A stretch of 10,316 nt of DNA from Brevundimonas sp. UBA7635 (GTDB lineage: Bacteria; Pseudomonadota; Alphaproteobacteria; Caulobacterales; Caulobacteraceae), in the NCBI GenBank assembly GCA_002483865.1, contig DLIT01000008.1, forward strand, positions 435-10,750, read 5' to 3'. Under the pieces are notes generated by a model. The model did no database searches. It was not told the DNA's origin and worked only from the letters and a program-made list of their open reading frames with translations. Positions 1-7,252 of this stretch are shown one piece after another. The translations under genes were made by a program, and so were the position numbers. The stretch's first letter is position 1. Every line of letters begins with the position of its first letter.

Positions 1-38
1 GCATGGCTTAACTGACGCTCTGGTCTGAACCTCAATGC

Positions 39-42
39 GGAG
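39..42 (+). promoter_or_regulatory. Shine-Dalgarno GGAG of the DnaJ-like gene
   Basis: GGAG lies 11 nt before GTG 54 and 2 nt before GTG 45. The short spacing disfavours GTG 45, although 11 nt is slightly long for GTG 54. The first 38 bases of the window hold nothing I can identify. Confidence 0.4.
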
Positions 43-53
43 CAGTGTGCACA

Positions 54-953
54 GTGGCTGGCGATCCCTACAGGGAACTGGGCGTTTCGAAGGGCGCAAG
101 CGCGGACGAGATCAAGAAGGCTTTCCGCAAGCTGGCCAAGGAACTGCACCCGGACAAGAACCCCGGCGACAAGGTGGCCGAGGATCGCTTCAAGCGTGTG
201 ACGGGAGCCTTTGACCTGCTGGGCGATGCCGAGAAGCGGGCCAAGTATGACCGGGGGGAGATCGACGCCGATGGGCGCGAGCAGTTCCGGGGTTACAGCG
301 GCGGGACCGGGGGGCGCTCTGGCGGCTTCAGCGGCTTTGGCGGCTCGGGCGGACGGGGCGGGTTCGAGGACATCGACCTGTCCGAGCTGTTCGGCGGGGC
401 CTTTGGCGGGCGGCCGGGCGGCGGTGCCGGCTTTGGCCGGGGTCAGGACGTGCGCGCCAGCCTGGACGTCAGTCTGGAAGATACCATCAGCGGCACGACG
501 CGGCGCATCCAGTTCTCGGATGGCCGGATGCTGGACGTCGCCATCCCCAAGGGTGCGAGCGATGGCCAGACCATCCGCCTGCGCGGCCAGGGGGCACCGG
601 GCCGGGGCGGTCAGCCCGGAGATGCCCTGATCGAGTTGAAGATCGCGCCGCATCCTGTGTTCAGGCGCGACGGTGCCGAGCTGACCATGGACCTGCCGGT
701 GTCGGTGCCTGATGCGGTTCTGGGCGGCAAGGTTCAGGTGCCCACGCCCGAGGGTCCGGTTATGATGACCATCCCGGCCGGCTCGAACAGCGGCAAGGTG
801 CTGAGGCTCAAAGGGCGCGGGGCCTATGCCGACGGACGGCGCGGCGACCTGATGGCGCGGATTGTGGTGACCCTGCCTGAGGTCATGGACGACGAACTGC
901 TGACATTTGCCGCCGACTGGCGCGAGCGGCGACCTTACAAGCCGGGTCGCTGA
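54..953 (+). CDS. DnaJ/CbpA-like class B J-domain co-chaperone
   Basis: Cytoplasmic Hsp40-type co-chaperone expected to stimulate DnaK ATPase and deliver unfolded clients. The protein of about 299 aa shows an N-terminal J-domain (residues 4-67) with the diagnostic HPD at 32-34, a Gly/Phe/Arg-rich linker (about 80-130), and two beta-rich C-terminal substrate-binding domains (about 132-285). There is no CxxCxGxG zinc-finger repeat, which separates it from canonical DnaJ and places it with CbpA/class B proteins. I prefer the GTG at 54 (protein beginning M-A-G-D-P-Y), because GGAG at 39-42 lies 11 nt before it but only 2 nt before the alternative GTG at 45. The serC start follows about 40 bp after the stop, so the two may be co-transcribed. 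The family call is firm; the start is less certain. The client range cannot be inferred. Confidence 0.92.
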   Translation: MAGDPYRELGVSKGASADEIKKAFRKLAKELHPDKNPGDKVAEDRFKRVTGAFDLLGDAEKRAKYDRGEIDADGREQFRGYSGGTGGRSGGFSGFGGSGGRGGFEDIDLSELFGGAFGGRPGGGAGFGRGQDVRASLDVSLEDTISGTTRRIQFSDGRMLDVAIPKGASDGQTIRLRGQGAPGRGGQPGDALIELKIAPHPVFRRDGAELTMDLPVSVPDAVLGGKVQVPTPEGPVMMTIPAGSNSGKVLRLKGRGAYADGRRGDLMARIVVTLPEVMDDELLTFAADWRERRPYKPGR

Positions 954-993
954 GCCGCCCGACCGGATCCTCCCCAAGCCGAAGACCAAGCCG

Positions 994-2154
994 ATGATCG
1001 CCAAGCCTGACGTGAAGCCTGCCCGCCCGTGGTTCTCTGCTGGTCCGACGGCCAAGCGTCCGGGCTGGTCGATCGGCGGGTTGCCGGACGTTCTGATGGG
1101 ACGCGGCATCCGTGCGCCCGAGGTGGTCGAGCGGTTTGCCTATGGGCTGGAACTGACGCGCGAGGTCCTGGCCCCGCCGTCGGACTATATGATGCTCTAT
1201 ACGCCGGGCTCGGACACCGGGGCGGTCGAGGCGGCCCTGTGGGGGATGCTGGGGCCGCGTCCGGTGACGGTGGTGGCCTATGAGAACTTTGGCCTGACCT
1301 GGGCCTCGGACGTCAGGGACCACCTGAAGCTGGACCCGGTGGTGCTGAAGGCCCCGTGGGGCGAACTGCCGGACCTGTCTCAGGTGGACTGGTCAACCGA
1401 CGTGGTCTTCCCCTGGAATGGCACGACGTCGGGCGTGCGGATGCCGGATGGCGAATGGATCGCAGAGGACCGCGAGGGGTTGGCGATCTGTGATGCGACC
1501 TCGGCGGCCTTTGCCCAACCCCTGCCATGGGATCGGCTGGACGTGGTGACCTTCAGTTTCCAGAAGGCCCTGGGCAGCGAGGCGGGGATCGGGGTCATGG
1601 TCCTGTCGCCGCGAGCCGTGGAGCGGCTGGACACGAACGTGCCAGCCTGGCCCGTGCCCAAGGTCCTGCGCCTGACGGGCAAGGACGGAAAGTTTGACAG
1701 GGCTCTGGCCGACGGGGTGGCGATCAACACCTTCTCGGTCCTGACCATCGAGGACTGGATCGATGCCCTGGAGTGGGCGAGGGGGATCGGCGGGATCGAC
1801 GCCCTGATCGCGCGGACCGACGCCAACTATGCGGCCCTGAGCGCCTGGGTTGCCCGGACCCCGTGGATCGACTTCCTGCCTCAGCGCGAGGACATCCGCT
1901 CGACCACCTCGGTCTGCCTGAAGTTCACCGACGCCCGCGTGGCGGTTCTGGACGAGAAGGGCCAGAAGGCCTTTGTGAAGCGGTTCAAGGCCCTGCTGGA
2001 AGGCGAGGGGGCTGTGTTCGATATGGAGCCGCATCGCAACGCTCCTCCGGGCCTGCGCCTGTGGTGCGGCTCCACCGTCGAGGTGGCCGACGTCGAGGCC
2101 GCCGGACCGTGGCTGGAATGGGCCTTCGAGACGGCGATCAGCGAACTGGGCTGA
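994..2154 (+). CDS. serC: Phosphoserine aminotransferase (alphaproteobacterial/Methanosarcina type)
   Basis: PLP-dependent class V aminotransferase that converts 3-phosphohydroxypyruvate and glutamate to phosphoserine and 2-oxoglutarate in serine synthesis; SerC can also act in the DXP-dependent PLP pathway. The 386-aa protein starts M-I-A-K-P and contains the N-terminal substrate-binding segment F-S-A-G-P-T-A-K-R-P-G-W (14-25). It has the cofactor Asp in C-D-A-T-S-A (Asp167) and the Schiff-base lysine in S-F-Q-K-A-L-G (Lys191). This architecture matches the longer alphaproteobacterial/archaeal SerC subfamily rather than E. coli SerC. The ATG at 994 is chosen because the conserved fold begins right after it. 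A TTG at 907 would overlap the upstream gene and add a low-complexity Pro/Arg stretch. No clear ribosome site precedes 994. The usual alphaproteobacterial partner serA does not follow. Confidence 0.93.
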   Translation: MIAKPDVKPARPWFSAGPTAKRPGWSIGGLPDVLMGRGIRAPEVVERFAYGLELTREVLAPPSDYMMLYTPGSDTGAVEAALWGMLGPRPVTVVAYENFGLTWASDVRDHLKLDPVVLKAPWGELPDLSQVDWSTDVVFPWNGTTSGVRMPDGEWIAEDREGLAICDATSAAFAQPLPWDRLDVVTFSFQKALGSEAGIGVMVLSPRAVERLDTNVPAWPVPKVLRLTGKDGKFDRALADGVAINTFSVLTIEDWIDALEWARGIGGIDALIARTDANYAALSAWVARTPWIDFLPQREDIRSTTSVCLKFTDARVAVLDEKGQKAFVKRFKALLEGEGAVFDMEPHRNAPPGLRLWCGSTVEVADVEAAGPWLEWAFETAISELG

Positions 2155-2182
2155 TCCGTTAGAGCCCTCCCAACAAGCGCCT

Positions 2183-2197
2183 TAACGACCGTCGTTA
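2183..2197. repeat. 15-bp perfect inverted repeat upstream of the HTH gene
   Basis: TAACGAC-C-GTCGTTA is a perfect 7-bp inverted repeat around one central base, 23 bp before the larger palindrome. No T-run follows on either strand, so a terminator is unlikely. It may be a protein-binding site in the serC-HTH intergenic region. The sequence differs from the second palindrome, so if both are operators they would probably bind different proteins. Confidence 0.5.
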
Positions 2198-2206
2198 TCA
2201 AAAAGA

Positions 2207-2234
2207 TTGCCAAGTCGGAACCTATCATTATGAT
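2207..2234 (+). promoter_or_regulatory. Candidate sigma-70-type promoter of the HTH gene
   Basis: TTGCCA (2207-2212) and TATGAT (2229-2234) are separated by 16 bp and resemble -35 and -10 elements. The predicted transcript would begin around 2241, essentially at the ATG at 2242, giving a leaderless mRNA. The -10 lies inside the 19-bp palindrome. This is inferred from the sequence pattern only. Confidence 0.45.
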
Positions 2235-2238
2235 AGGT
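2220..2238. promoter_or_regulatory. 19-bp perfect palindrome, probable operator of the HTH regulator
   Basis: ACCTATCATTATGATAGGT is a perfect inverted repeat with 9-bp arms around a single T. It covers the candidate -10 and the possible ATG at 2230, and ends 3 bp before the ATG at 2242. HTH regulators of the antitoxin type commonly bind such palindromes over their own promoter. The outer ACCT/AGGT half-sites recall the AACCT-N-AGGTT operator known for MqsA. Autorepression is inferred. Confidence 0.6.
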
Positions 2239-2241
2239 GTT

Positions 2242-2745
2242 ATGAGCGATCAGCCGGATCGAAAACCTGCGCGTCTCTATTTGGTGGAGGGCTGTGACCG
2301 CCAGGAGCCATTTCGTTATCTGGCCTGCGGTCTTGATAATGTTTATCTGACGAGCGGCTATGTGCGACGTGAGCGCGCGGGCCAGTGGATGACGGCGGTC
2401 GAAGATGCCGAGGGCCTGCACGCTGCCATCGCCAAGTATCTGGTGCTGCGGCGCAAACAGCTCACCGGCAAGGAAGTGCGGTTCCTGAGAAAGCGCCTCG
2501 AGTTGTCCCAGGCTGAGCTGGGCAAGCTACTGAGTGTATCTGATCAGTCGGTCGCGCGTTACGAGAAGGAGCAGACCCATCTGGAAGGAGCCGCGGACAT
2601 GTTGCTGCGGCTGCTGATAGTCGGGCAGGCCCTTGGGCAACTGGACCCTCTAAAGAAGATTGAGGAGATCCGCGCGTCCGATGATGCGGCCGAACCGCGA
2701 CTGGTGCTTGAGCACGAAGGCGACCACTGGCGAATGGCTGCATAG
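2242..2745 (+). CDS. Stand-alone XRE/MqsA-like helix-turn-helix transcriptional regulator
   Basis: Predicted cytoplasmic DNA-binding regulator of 167 aa. Residues 1-70 form a small domain containing Y-L-A-C-G-L-D-N-V-Y-L-T-S-G-Y (26-40) with no CxxC zinc knuckles. Residues 76-112 form a Cro/XRE helix-turn-helix (L-T-G-K-E-V-R-F-L-R-K, S-Q-A-E-L-G-K-L-L, V-S-D-Q-S-V-A-R-Y-E-K) very like the DNA-binding half of MqsA/YgiT antitoxins. The acidic tail ends D-H-W-R-M-A-A. No toxin-sized partner lies beside it, so it is more likely an orphan regulator than half of a toxin-antitoxin pair. ATG 2242 is preferred over ATG 2230 because the latter sits inside the palindrome and -10 element; a start at 2230 would add four residues. 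Its target genes are unknown; self-regulation through the upstream palindrome is the simplest guess. Confidence 0.82.
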   Translation: MSDQPDRKPARLYLVEGCDRQEPFRYLACGLDNVYLTSGYVRRERAGQWMTAVEDAEGLHAAIAKYLVLRRKQLTGKEVRFLRKRLELSQAELGKLLSVSDQSVARYEKEQTHLEGAADMLLRLLIVGQALGQLDPLKKIEEIRASDDAAEPRLVLEHEGDHWRMAA

Positions 2746-2808
2746 GAGCCTGTGCGTCCCGGACTATTTCAGTCAGGATCAAACGGTCGGGCCTGCATGA
2801 GACGGGGC

Positions 2809-2837
2809 AAGACATTCCCCCTGTGACGGTTTATAGG
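2809..2837 (+). promoter_or_regulatory. Candidate purA promoter
   Basis: AAGACA (2809-2814) and TATAGG (2832-2837) are spaced 17 bp apart, each matching four of six bases of the sigma-70 consensus. Transcription would begin near 2844, giving a short leader before the purA start. It is weak evidence, but no better candidate stands out between the HTH gene and purA. Confidence 0.35.
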
Positions 2838-2859
2838 CTCACACCGCATTCTGGATTGC

Positions 2860-2863
2860 GGAG
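2860..2863 (+). promoter_or_regulatory. Shine-Dalgarno GGAG that fixes the purA TTG start
   Basis: GGAG lies 8 nt before TTG 2872, an ideal spacing. It supports the rare start codon, which also gives the expected M-A-N-V-A-V-V-G N-terminus. Confidence 0.7.
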
Positions 2864-2871
2864 TAATTGCC

Positions 2872-4167
<1,296 letters not shown>

Positions 4168-4176
4168 TTACGAACG

Positions 4177-4204
4177 GGCGTGGTAACTTTGCGGAAACCA
4201 CGCC
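4177..4204 (+). terminator. Hairpin after purA, possible weak terminator
   Basis: GGCGTGGT (4177-4184) pairs perfectly with ACCACGCC (4197-4204) across a 12-nt loop, starting 9 bp after the purA stop. Only TT followed by a mixed sequence comes after the stem, so a classical U-tract is missing. It could be a weak terminator, an mRNA-stabilising hairpin, or a binding site upstream of the receiver gene. Confidence 0.4.
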
Positions 4205-4239
4205 TTAACGTCTTGAGCCTAGCGTCACGACCACAAGAT

Positions 4240-4243
4240 GGAG
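4240..4243 (+). promoter_or_regulatory. Shine-Dalgarno GGAG supporting the GTG start of the receiver gene
   Basis: GGAG ends 6 nt before GTG 4250. The alternative ATG at 4274 has no comparable ribosome site, so the GTG is preferred. Confidence 0.6.
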
Positions 4244-4249
4244 TGACCC

Positions 4250-5056
4250 GTGTTCGCCCTAGATTCCAAAACGATGCAGAAAATCGCGCCAGTCGTTCGG
4301 CGCGTCGTCATCGTGGACCCCAATCCGGCTGCGGCGCGGCTGATGTCGGATTTGCTCAAGGGGTTCGGGTCGCGCGATATCGCCATGGAAAGCGATGAGG
4401 CGAGGGTGATCGACCTGCTTCACGAAATGGACCCAGGCCTGATCGTTGTGGAACGTAGCGGTCCGCGTCTGGATGGCGAGGCCCTGGTGCGCAAGGTGCG
4501 GCGTTCAAGCCTGTCGTGCCGCCGGGTGCCGATCATCATGGTTACGGCCGAGGCGACGGCCAGTTCGATCAAGGGCGCACGTGATGCCGGGGTGCACGAG
4601 TTTCTGAGAAAGCCCTTTACCAGCGGCGATCTGCTGCGGCGGCTGGAAAATCTTGCGACCAAGCCCCGCGATTGGGTCGAGGCCGTGGGTTACATCGGTC
4701 CGGACCGTCGACGCTTCAACTCGACCGACTATGCCGGGCCGGGCAAGCGCAAGGCCGACCAGGGGGGCATGGCGGCACCCAGCGCAGCCGAGATCAAGGA
4801 TCAGGCCATGCGTATCCTGGCCTCGGCCCTGACACAGTTCGATACTGATCCGATGCAGGCCGTGCGGGCCATCCGCCAGCAAGCCGAGACGCTGAAGGCC
4901 CTGGCCATCAAGACCGGCGATGCATCCCTGGCCATGACGACAGCGGGCCTGCAGACGCATCTGCAAGCAGGCGCTCCGACCAAGGCGGGCCTGGCCGCGC
5001 CGATTACGGCCGTTCTGGCTCTCGCCGCGCCGGGAAGCCTGGAACGCACAGGTTGA
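4250..5056 (+). CDS. Response-regulator-like protein with atypical receiver (Glu at the phospho-acceptor site)
   Basis: 268-aa protein with an N-terminal CheY-like receiver domain (about 17-137). Visible landmarks are Asp23 in V-I-V-D-P-N, Pro72 and Asp75-Gly76 in the beta3-alpha3 loop, Thr99 in V-T-A, and Lys121 in R-K-P-F. The residue that should be the phosphorylated Asp is Glu68 (L-I-V-V-E-R-S-G-P), codon GAA at 4451-4453, and the second acidic-pocket residue is Pro24. Next come two related basic motifs, Y-I-G-P-D-R-R-R (148-155) and Y-A-G-P-G-K-R-K (161-168). A mostly alpha-helical, Ala/Gln-rich C-terminal part follows (about 180-260). I see no HTH, GGDEF or other output domain. No histidine kinase gene is adjacent. 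It converges on rpoH, 27 bp apart. The receiver fold is clear; the physiological role is unknown. Confidence 0.85.
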   Translation: MFALDSKTMQKIAPVVRRVVIVDPNPAAARLMSDLLKGFGSRDIAMESDEARVIDLLHEMDPGLIVVERSGPRLDGEALVRKVRRSSLSCRRVPIIMVTAEATASSIKGARDAGVHEFLRKPFTSGDLLRRLENLATKPRDWVEAVGYIGPDRRRFNSTDYAGPGKRKADQGGMAAPSAAEIKDQAMRILASALTQFDTDPMQAVRAIRQQAETLKALAIKTGDASLAMTTAGLQTHLQAGAPTKAGLAAPITAVLALAAPGSLERTG

Positions 5057-5061
5057 GGCCC

Positions 5062-5077
5062 CGCCCTGGCCAGGGCG
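5062..5077. repeat. 16-bp perfect palindrome between convergent genes
   Basis: CGCCCTGGCCAGGGCG is self-complementary and lies between the stops of the receiver gene and rpoH. Folded as RNA it gives a 6-bp stem with a GGCC loop on either strand. Neither strand has a following T-run, so any terminator role is tentative. Confidence 0.45.
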
Positions 5078-5083
5078 AAGAGA

Positions 5084-5968
5084 TCAGGCGTCGATCAGGT
5101 TACGTTCTTCCGCTGCGGCGCGCATGGCCTTCTGCAGCTTTTCAAAAGCCCGGACCTCGATCTGGCGGACGCGCTCACGGCTGACGCCATACTGGCCTGC
5201 CAGTTCTTCCAGGGTGACCGGATCATCCTTGAGGCGACGCTCGGTCAAAATGTGCTTTTCGCGATCGGTCAGTTCCTCCATGGCCTCCTGAAGCAGGCTC
5301 ATGCGGATGGACTTTTCCTCGCTGTCGGCCAGGGCGGTTTCCTGGGAGACCGCGTCGTCGTCGGCCAGCCAGTCCTGCCACTCGCTTTCGCCATCCGAGC
5401 GAAGGGGGGCGTTCAGTGAGGCGTCGCCGGTCAGGCGACGGTTCATGTCGGTGACTTCCTGTTCCGACACACCCAGCTTGGTGGCGATGGCCGCCAGATG
5501 TTCCGGGTGCAGGTCGCCTTCTTCAAAAGCCGAGATCTGGCTCTTGGCCTTGCGCAGGTTGAAGAAGAGCTTCTTCTGGGCCGCAGTCGTGCCCATTTTG
5601 ACCAGCGACCACGAGCGCAGGATGTACTCCTGGATCGAGGCGCGGATCCACCACATGGCGTAGGTCGCCAGGCGGAAGCCCTTGTCTGGGTCGAACTTCT
5701 TGACGGCCTGCATCAGGCCGACATTGCCTTCGGAAATCACTTCGCCGATCGGCAGGCCGTAGCCGCGATAACCCATGGCGATCTTGGCCACGAGACGAAG
5801 GTGCGAGGTTACGAGACGGTGGGCAGCCTCAGGATCCTGGTGCTCGCTCCAACGCTTGGCGAGCATGAATTCCTCATCCTTTGTCAGCATGGGGAACTTG
5901 CGGATTTCAGTAAGATAACGCGACAGCCCCTGTTCAGGCGACATTACCGCGAGTGTCGTATTAGCCAT
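5084..5968 (-). CDS. rpoH: RNA polymerase heat-shock sigma factor sigma-32
   Basis: Alternative sigma factor that directs RNA polymerase to heat-shock promoters for chaperones and proteases. The 294-aa protein, typical for RpoH, has region 1.2/2.1 (about 12-65) and region 2.2-2.4 including F-D-P-D-K-G-F-R-L-A-T-Y-A-M-W-W-I-R-A (92-110). The RpoH-specific box Q-K-K-L-F-F-N-L-R is at 131-139, and the region 4.2 helix-turn-helix (about 252-272) contains G-V-S-R-E-R-V-R-Q-I-E. ATG 5968 (M-A-N-T-T) is chosen over the in-frame ATG at 6022, which would add 18 atypical residues. A GGAGGG at 5979-5984 (reverse strand) precedes 5968 by 10 nt. The RpoH box, absent from RpoD, distinguishes it from the housekeeping sigma. 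Its 216-bp upstream region carries two candidate promoters. Confidence 0.96.
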   Translation of the reverse strand: MANTTLAVMSPEQGLSRYLTEIRKFPMLTKDEEFMLAKRWSEHQDPEAAHRLVTSHLRLVAKIAMGYRGYGLPIGEVISEGNVGLMQAVKKFDPDKGFRLATYAMWWIRASIQEYILRSWSLVKMGTTAAQKKLFFNLRKAKSQISAFEEGDLHPEHLAAIATKLGVSEQEVTDMNRRLTGDASLNAPLRSDGESEWQDWLADDDAVSQETALADSEEKSIRMSLLQEAMEELTDREKHILTERRLKDDPVTLEELAGQYGVSRERVRQIEVRAFEKLQKAMRAAAEERNLIDA

Positions 5969-6075
5969 TCGACCTGGTCCCTCCGACCACAAAATTCGAG
6001 CTGGTGTCGCGGATCTGGCCACTGATGTGCGCCGTCGCCTAACCCCTCAATGATTCACATGGTGACGGGTTGCCC

Positions 6076-6102
6076 GGATCGGAAGAGGCAAATCGTCACA
6101 AG
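6076..6102 (-). promoter_or_regulatory. Candidate sigma-32-type rpoH promoter
   Basis: Read on the - strand, CTTGTGA (6096-6102) is followed by TCCGATCC-like sequence (6076-6083) at the spacing seen between the CTTGAAA and CCCCAT elements of sigma-32 promoters. The -10 match is partial. Caulobacter rpoH is known to have both a housekeeping and a sigma-32 promoter, which makes an autoregulatory promoter plausible here. Confidence 0.35.
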
Positions 6103-6147
6103 TTCCGGATTTCATGGCCGTTCAGACATGACGCCGGAATGACTGCT

Positions 6148-6176
6148 TTATTAGCACAGTCATGGTTGCAGATCAA
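6148..6176 (-). promoter_or_regulatory. Candidate housekeeping (sigma-70-type) rpoH promoter
   Basis: On the - strand, TTGATC (6171-6176) and TAATAA (6148-6153) are exactly 17 bp apart, just after the rluD stop. Transcription would start near 6141, leaving a leader of about 170 nt before rpoH. Confidence 0.55.
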
Positions 6177-6184
6177 ACGACAGG

Positions 6185-7201
6185 TCAGAGTTCGCCCAGC
6201 AAGCGTTCGAGGGTCTGCATGTCGTGCGGCAGAGCCGTCTCGAAGCGCAGGGCCTGGCTGGTCACCGGGTGAACAAAGCCAAGGACGGCGGCGTGAAGCG
6301 CCTGCCGTGCCAGGCCAGCCTGGGCAATGGCCGCGCGGACAGCGGTAGCAGGGCTGCCGGAACCATAGACGGGGTCGCCAAGCAGGGGTGCACCCTTTGA
6401 GGCCATGTGGACGCGGATCTGGTGGGTGCGGCCGGTCTGCAGGGTGCAGGCGACGCGGGCGGCCATGGGGGCACCCGATGCCTTGGCAGGCTGGCCAAAC
6501 GTCTGCTGAACCACATAGTCGGTGACGGCTTCGCGCCCGCCGCCCTCCAGGACAGCCATCTTCTTGCGATCATGGGGCGAGCGGCCGATCAGGGTCTGGA
6601 TGCGCCCCTTCTGCGGCGAGGGGGCACCACGGGTCAGGGCAATATAGGTCCGCTCGATATCGTGGGCGGCAAACAGGGCAGACAGGCCCTGGTGAGCCCG
6701 GTCGCTCTTGGCGGCGACCATGATGCCGGACGTGTCCTTGTCCAGACGGTGGACGATGCCCGGACGGGCAACGCCGCCAATGCCGGACAGGCTGTCGCCG
6801 CAGTGATGCAGCAGGGCATTGACCAGGGTCCCGGTCTCGCAGCCCGGAGCCGGGTGGGCGGCCATGCCGGGGGCCTTGTCGATAACGATCAGATCGGCGT
6901 CTTCAAACAGGACCGTCAGGGGAATGGCCTCGGGCCGGGGCGTGGCCGAGACGACGGCGGGGAGATGGACCTGATAAAGGCCGGGCTGGGCCTTGGCCGA
7001 GCCGCTGGTCAGGATCACGCCTTCGCGCCGGATGGCGCCTTCGGTCAGCAGGGCCTGGAGCCGGGCACGCGACAGGCTGGGGAAGGCACCGGCCAGGGCC
7101 TTGTCTAGGCGGACGCCCGCAATCTCGATCAAGGCTTCAAGGACGCGCGTGTCTTCATCTTCAGTAAGCAGGTGTTCATCGGCCATGAGGCGATCTAGCA
7201 T
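6185..7201 (-). CDS. rluD: 23S rRNA pseudouridine synthase, RluD family
   Basis: RluA/RluD-family enzyme that isomerises uridines to pseudouridine, in RluD's case in helix 69 of 23S rRNA. The 338-aa protein has an N-terminal S4 RNA-binding domain (about 28-90: V-R-L-D-K-A-L, S-R-A-R-L-Q-A-L-L) and a catalytic domain. The catalytic signature is H-R-L-D-K-D-T-S-G with catalytic Asp154. Other family motifs are the D-K-A-P-G-M segment (108-113, usually NKPAG or DKPAG), the R-T-Y-I-A-L strand, and the R-T-H-Q-I-R-V-H motif near the C-terminus. The start is at 7201 or 7186 (M-A-D-E-H); neither has a strong ribosome site. It lies upstream of rpoH in the same direction, an arrangement common in alphaproteobacteria. 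RluD is preferred over RluC/RluA by the S4 domain and overall length, but substrate specificity is not provable from the sequence. Confidence 0.9.
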   Translation of the reverse strand: MLDRLMADEHLLTEDEDTRVLEALIEIAGVRLDKALAGAFPSLSRARLQALLTEGAIRREGVILTSGSAKAQPGLYQVHLPAVVSATPRPEAIPLTVLFEDADLIVIDKAPGMAAHPAPGCETGTLVNALLHHCGDSLSGIGGVARPGIVHRLDKDTSGIMVAAKSDRAHQGLSALFAAHDIERTYIALTRGAPSPQKGRIQTLIGRSPHDRKKMAVLEGGGREAVTDYVVQQTFGQPAKASGAPMAARVACTLQTGRTHQIRVHMASKGAPLLGDPVYGSGSPATAVRAAIAQAGLARQALHAAVLGFVHPVTSQALRFETALPHDMQTLERLLGEL

Positions 7202-7252
7202 GGCTTCTGGGCGCGGACACGATCTGACCGCCCGCCATACTGGGGAAATGAC

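Noticed and set aside
1..44. End of an upstream gene
   Set aside because: Several frames stop here, but too few codons are visible to recognise any product.
907..993. TTG start at 907 for serC
   Set aside because: It would overlap the end of the DnaJ-like gene and add residues with no similarity to SerC. ATG 994 gives the expected N-terminus.
2183..2197. CtrA-type binding site (TTAA-N7-TTAA) in the serC-HTH gap
   Set aside because: The spacing and second half-site do not match; the palindrome has a different pattern.
2230..2745. Toxin-antitoxin pair around the MqsA-like protein
   Set aside because: The flanking genes are serC and purA. The intergenic stretches hold no plausible small toxin frame, so only an orphan regulator is supported.
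5969..6022. Upstream ATG at 6022 for rpoH
   Set aside because: It adds 18 residues not typical of RpoH, while GGAGGG is placed for ATG 5968.
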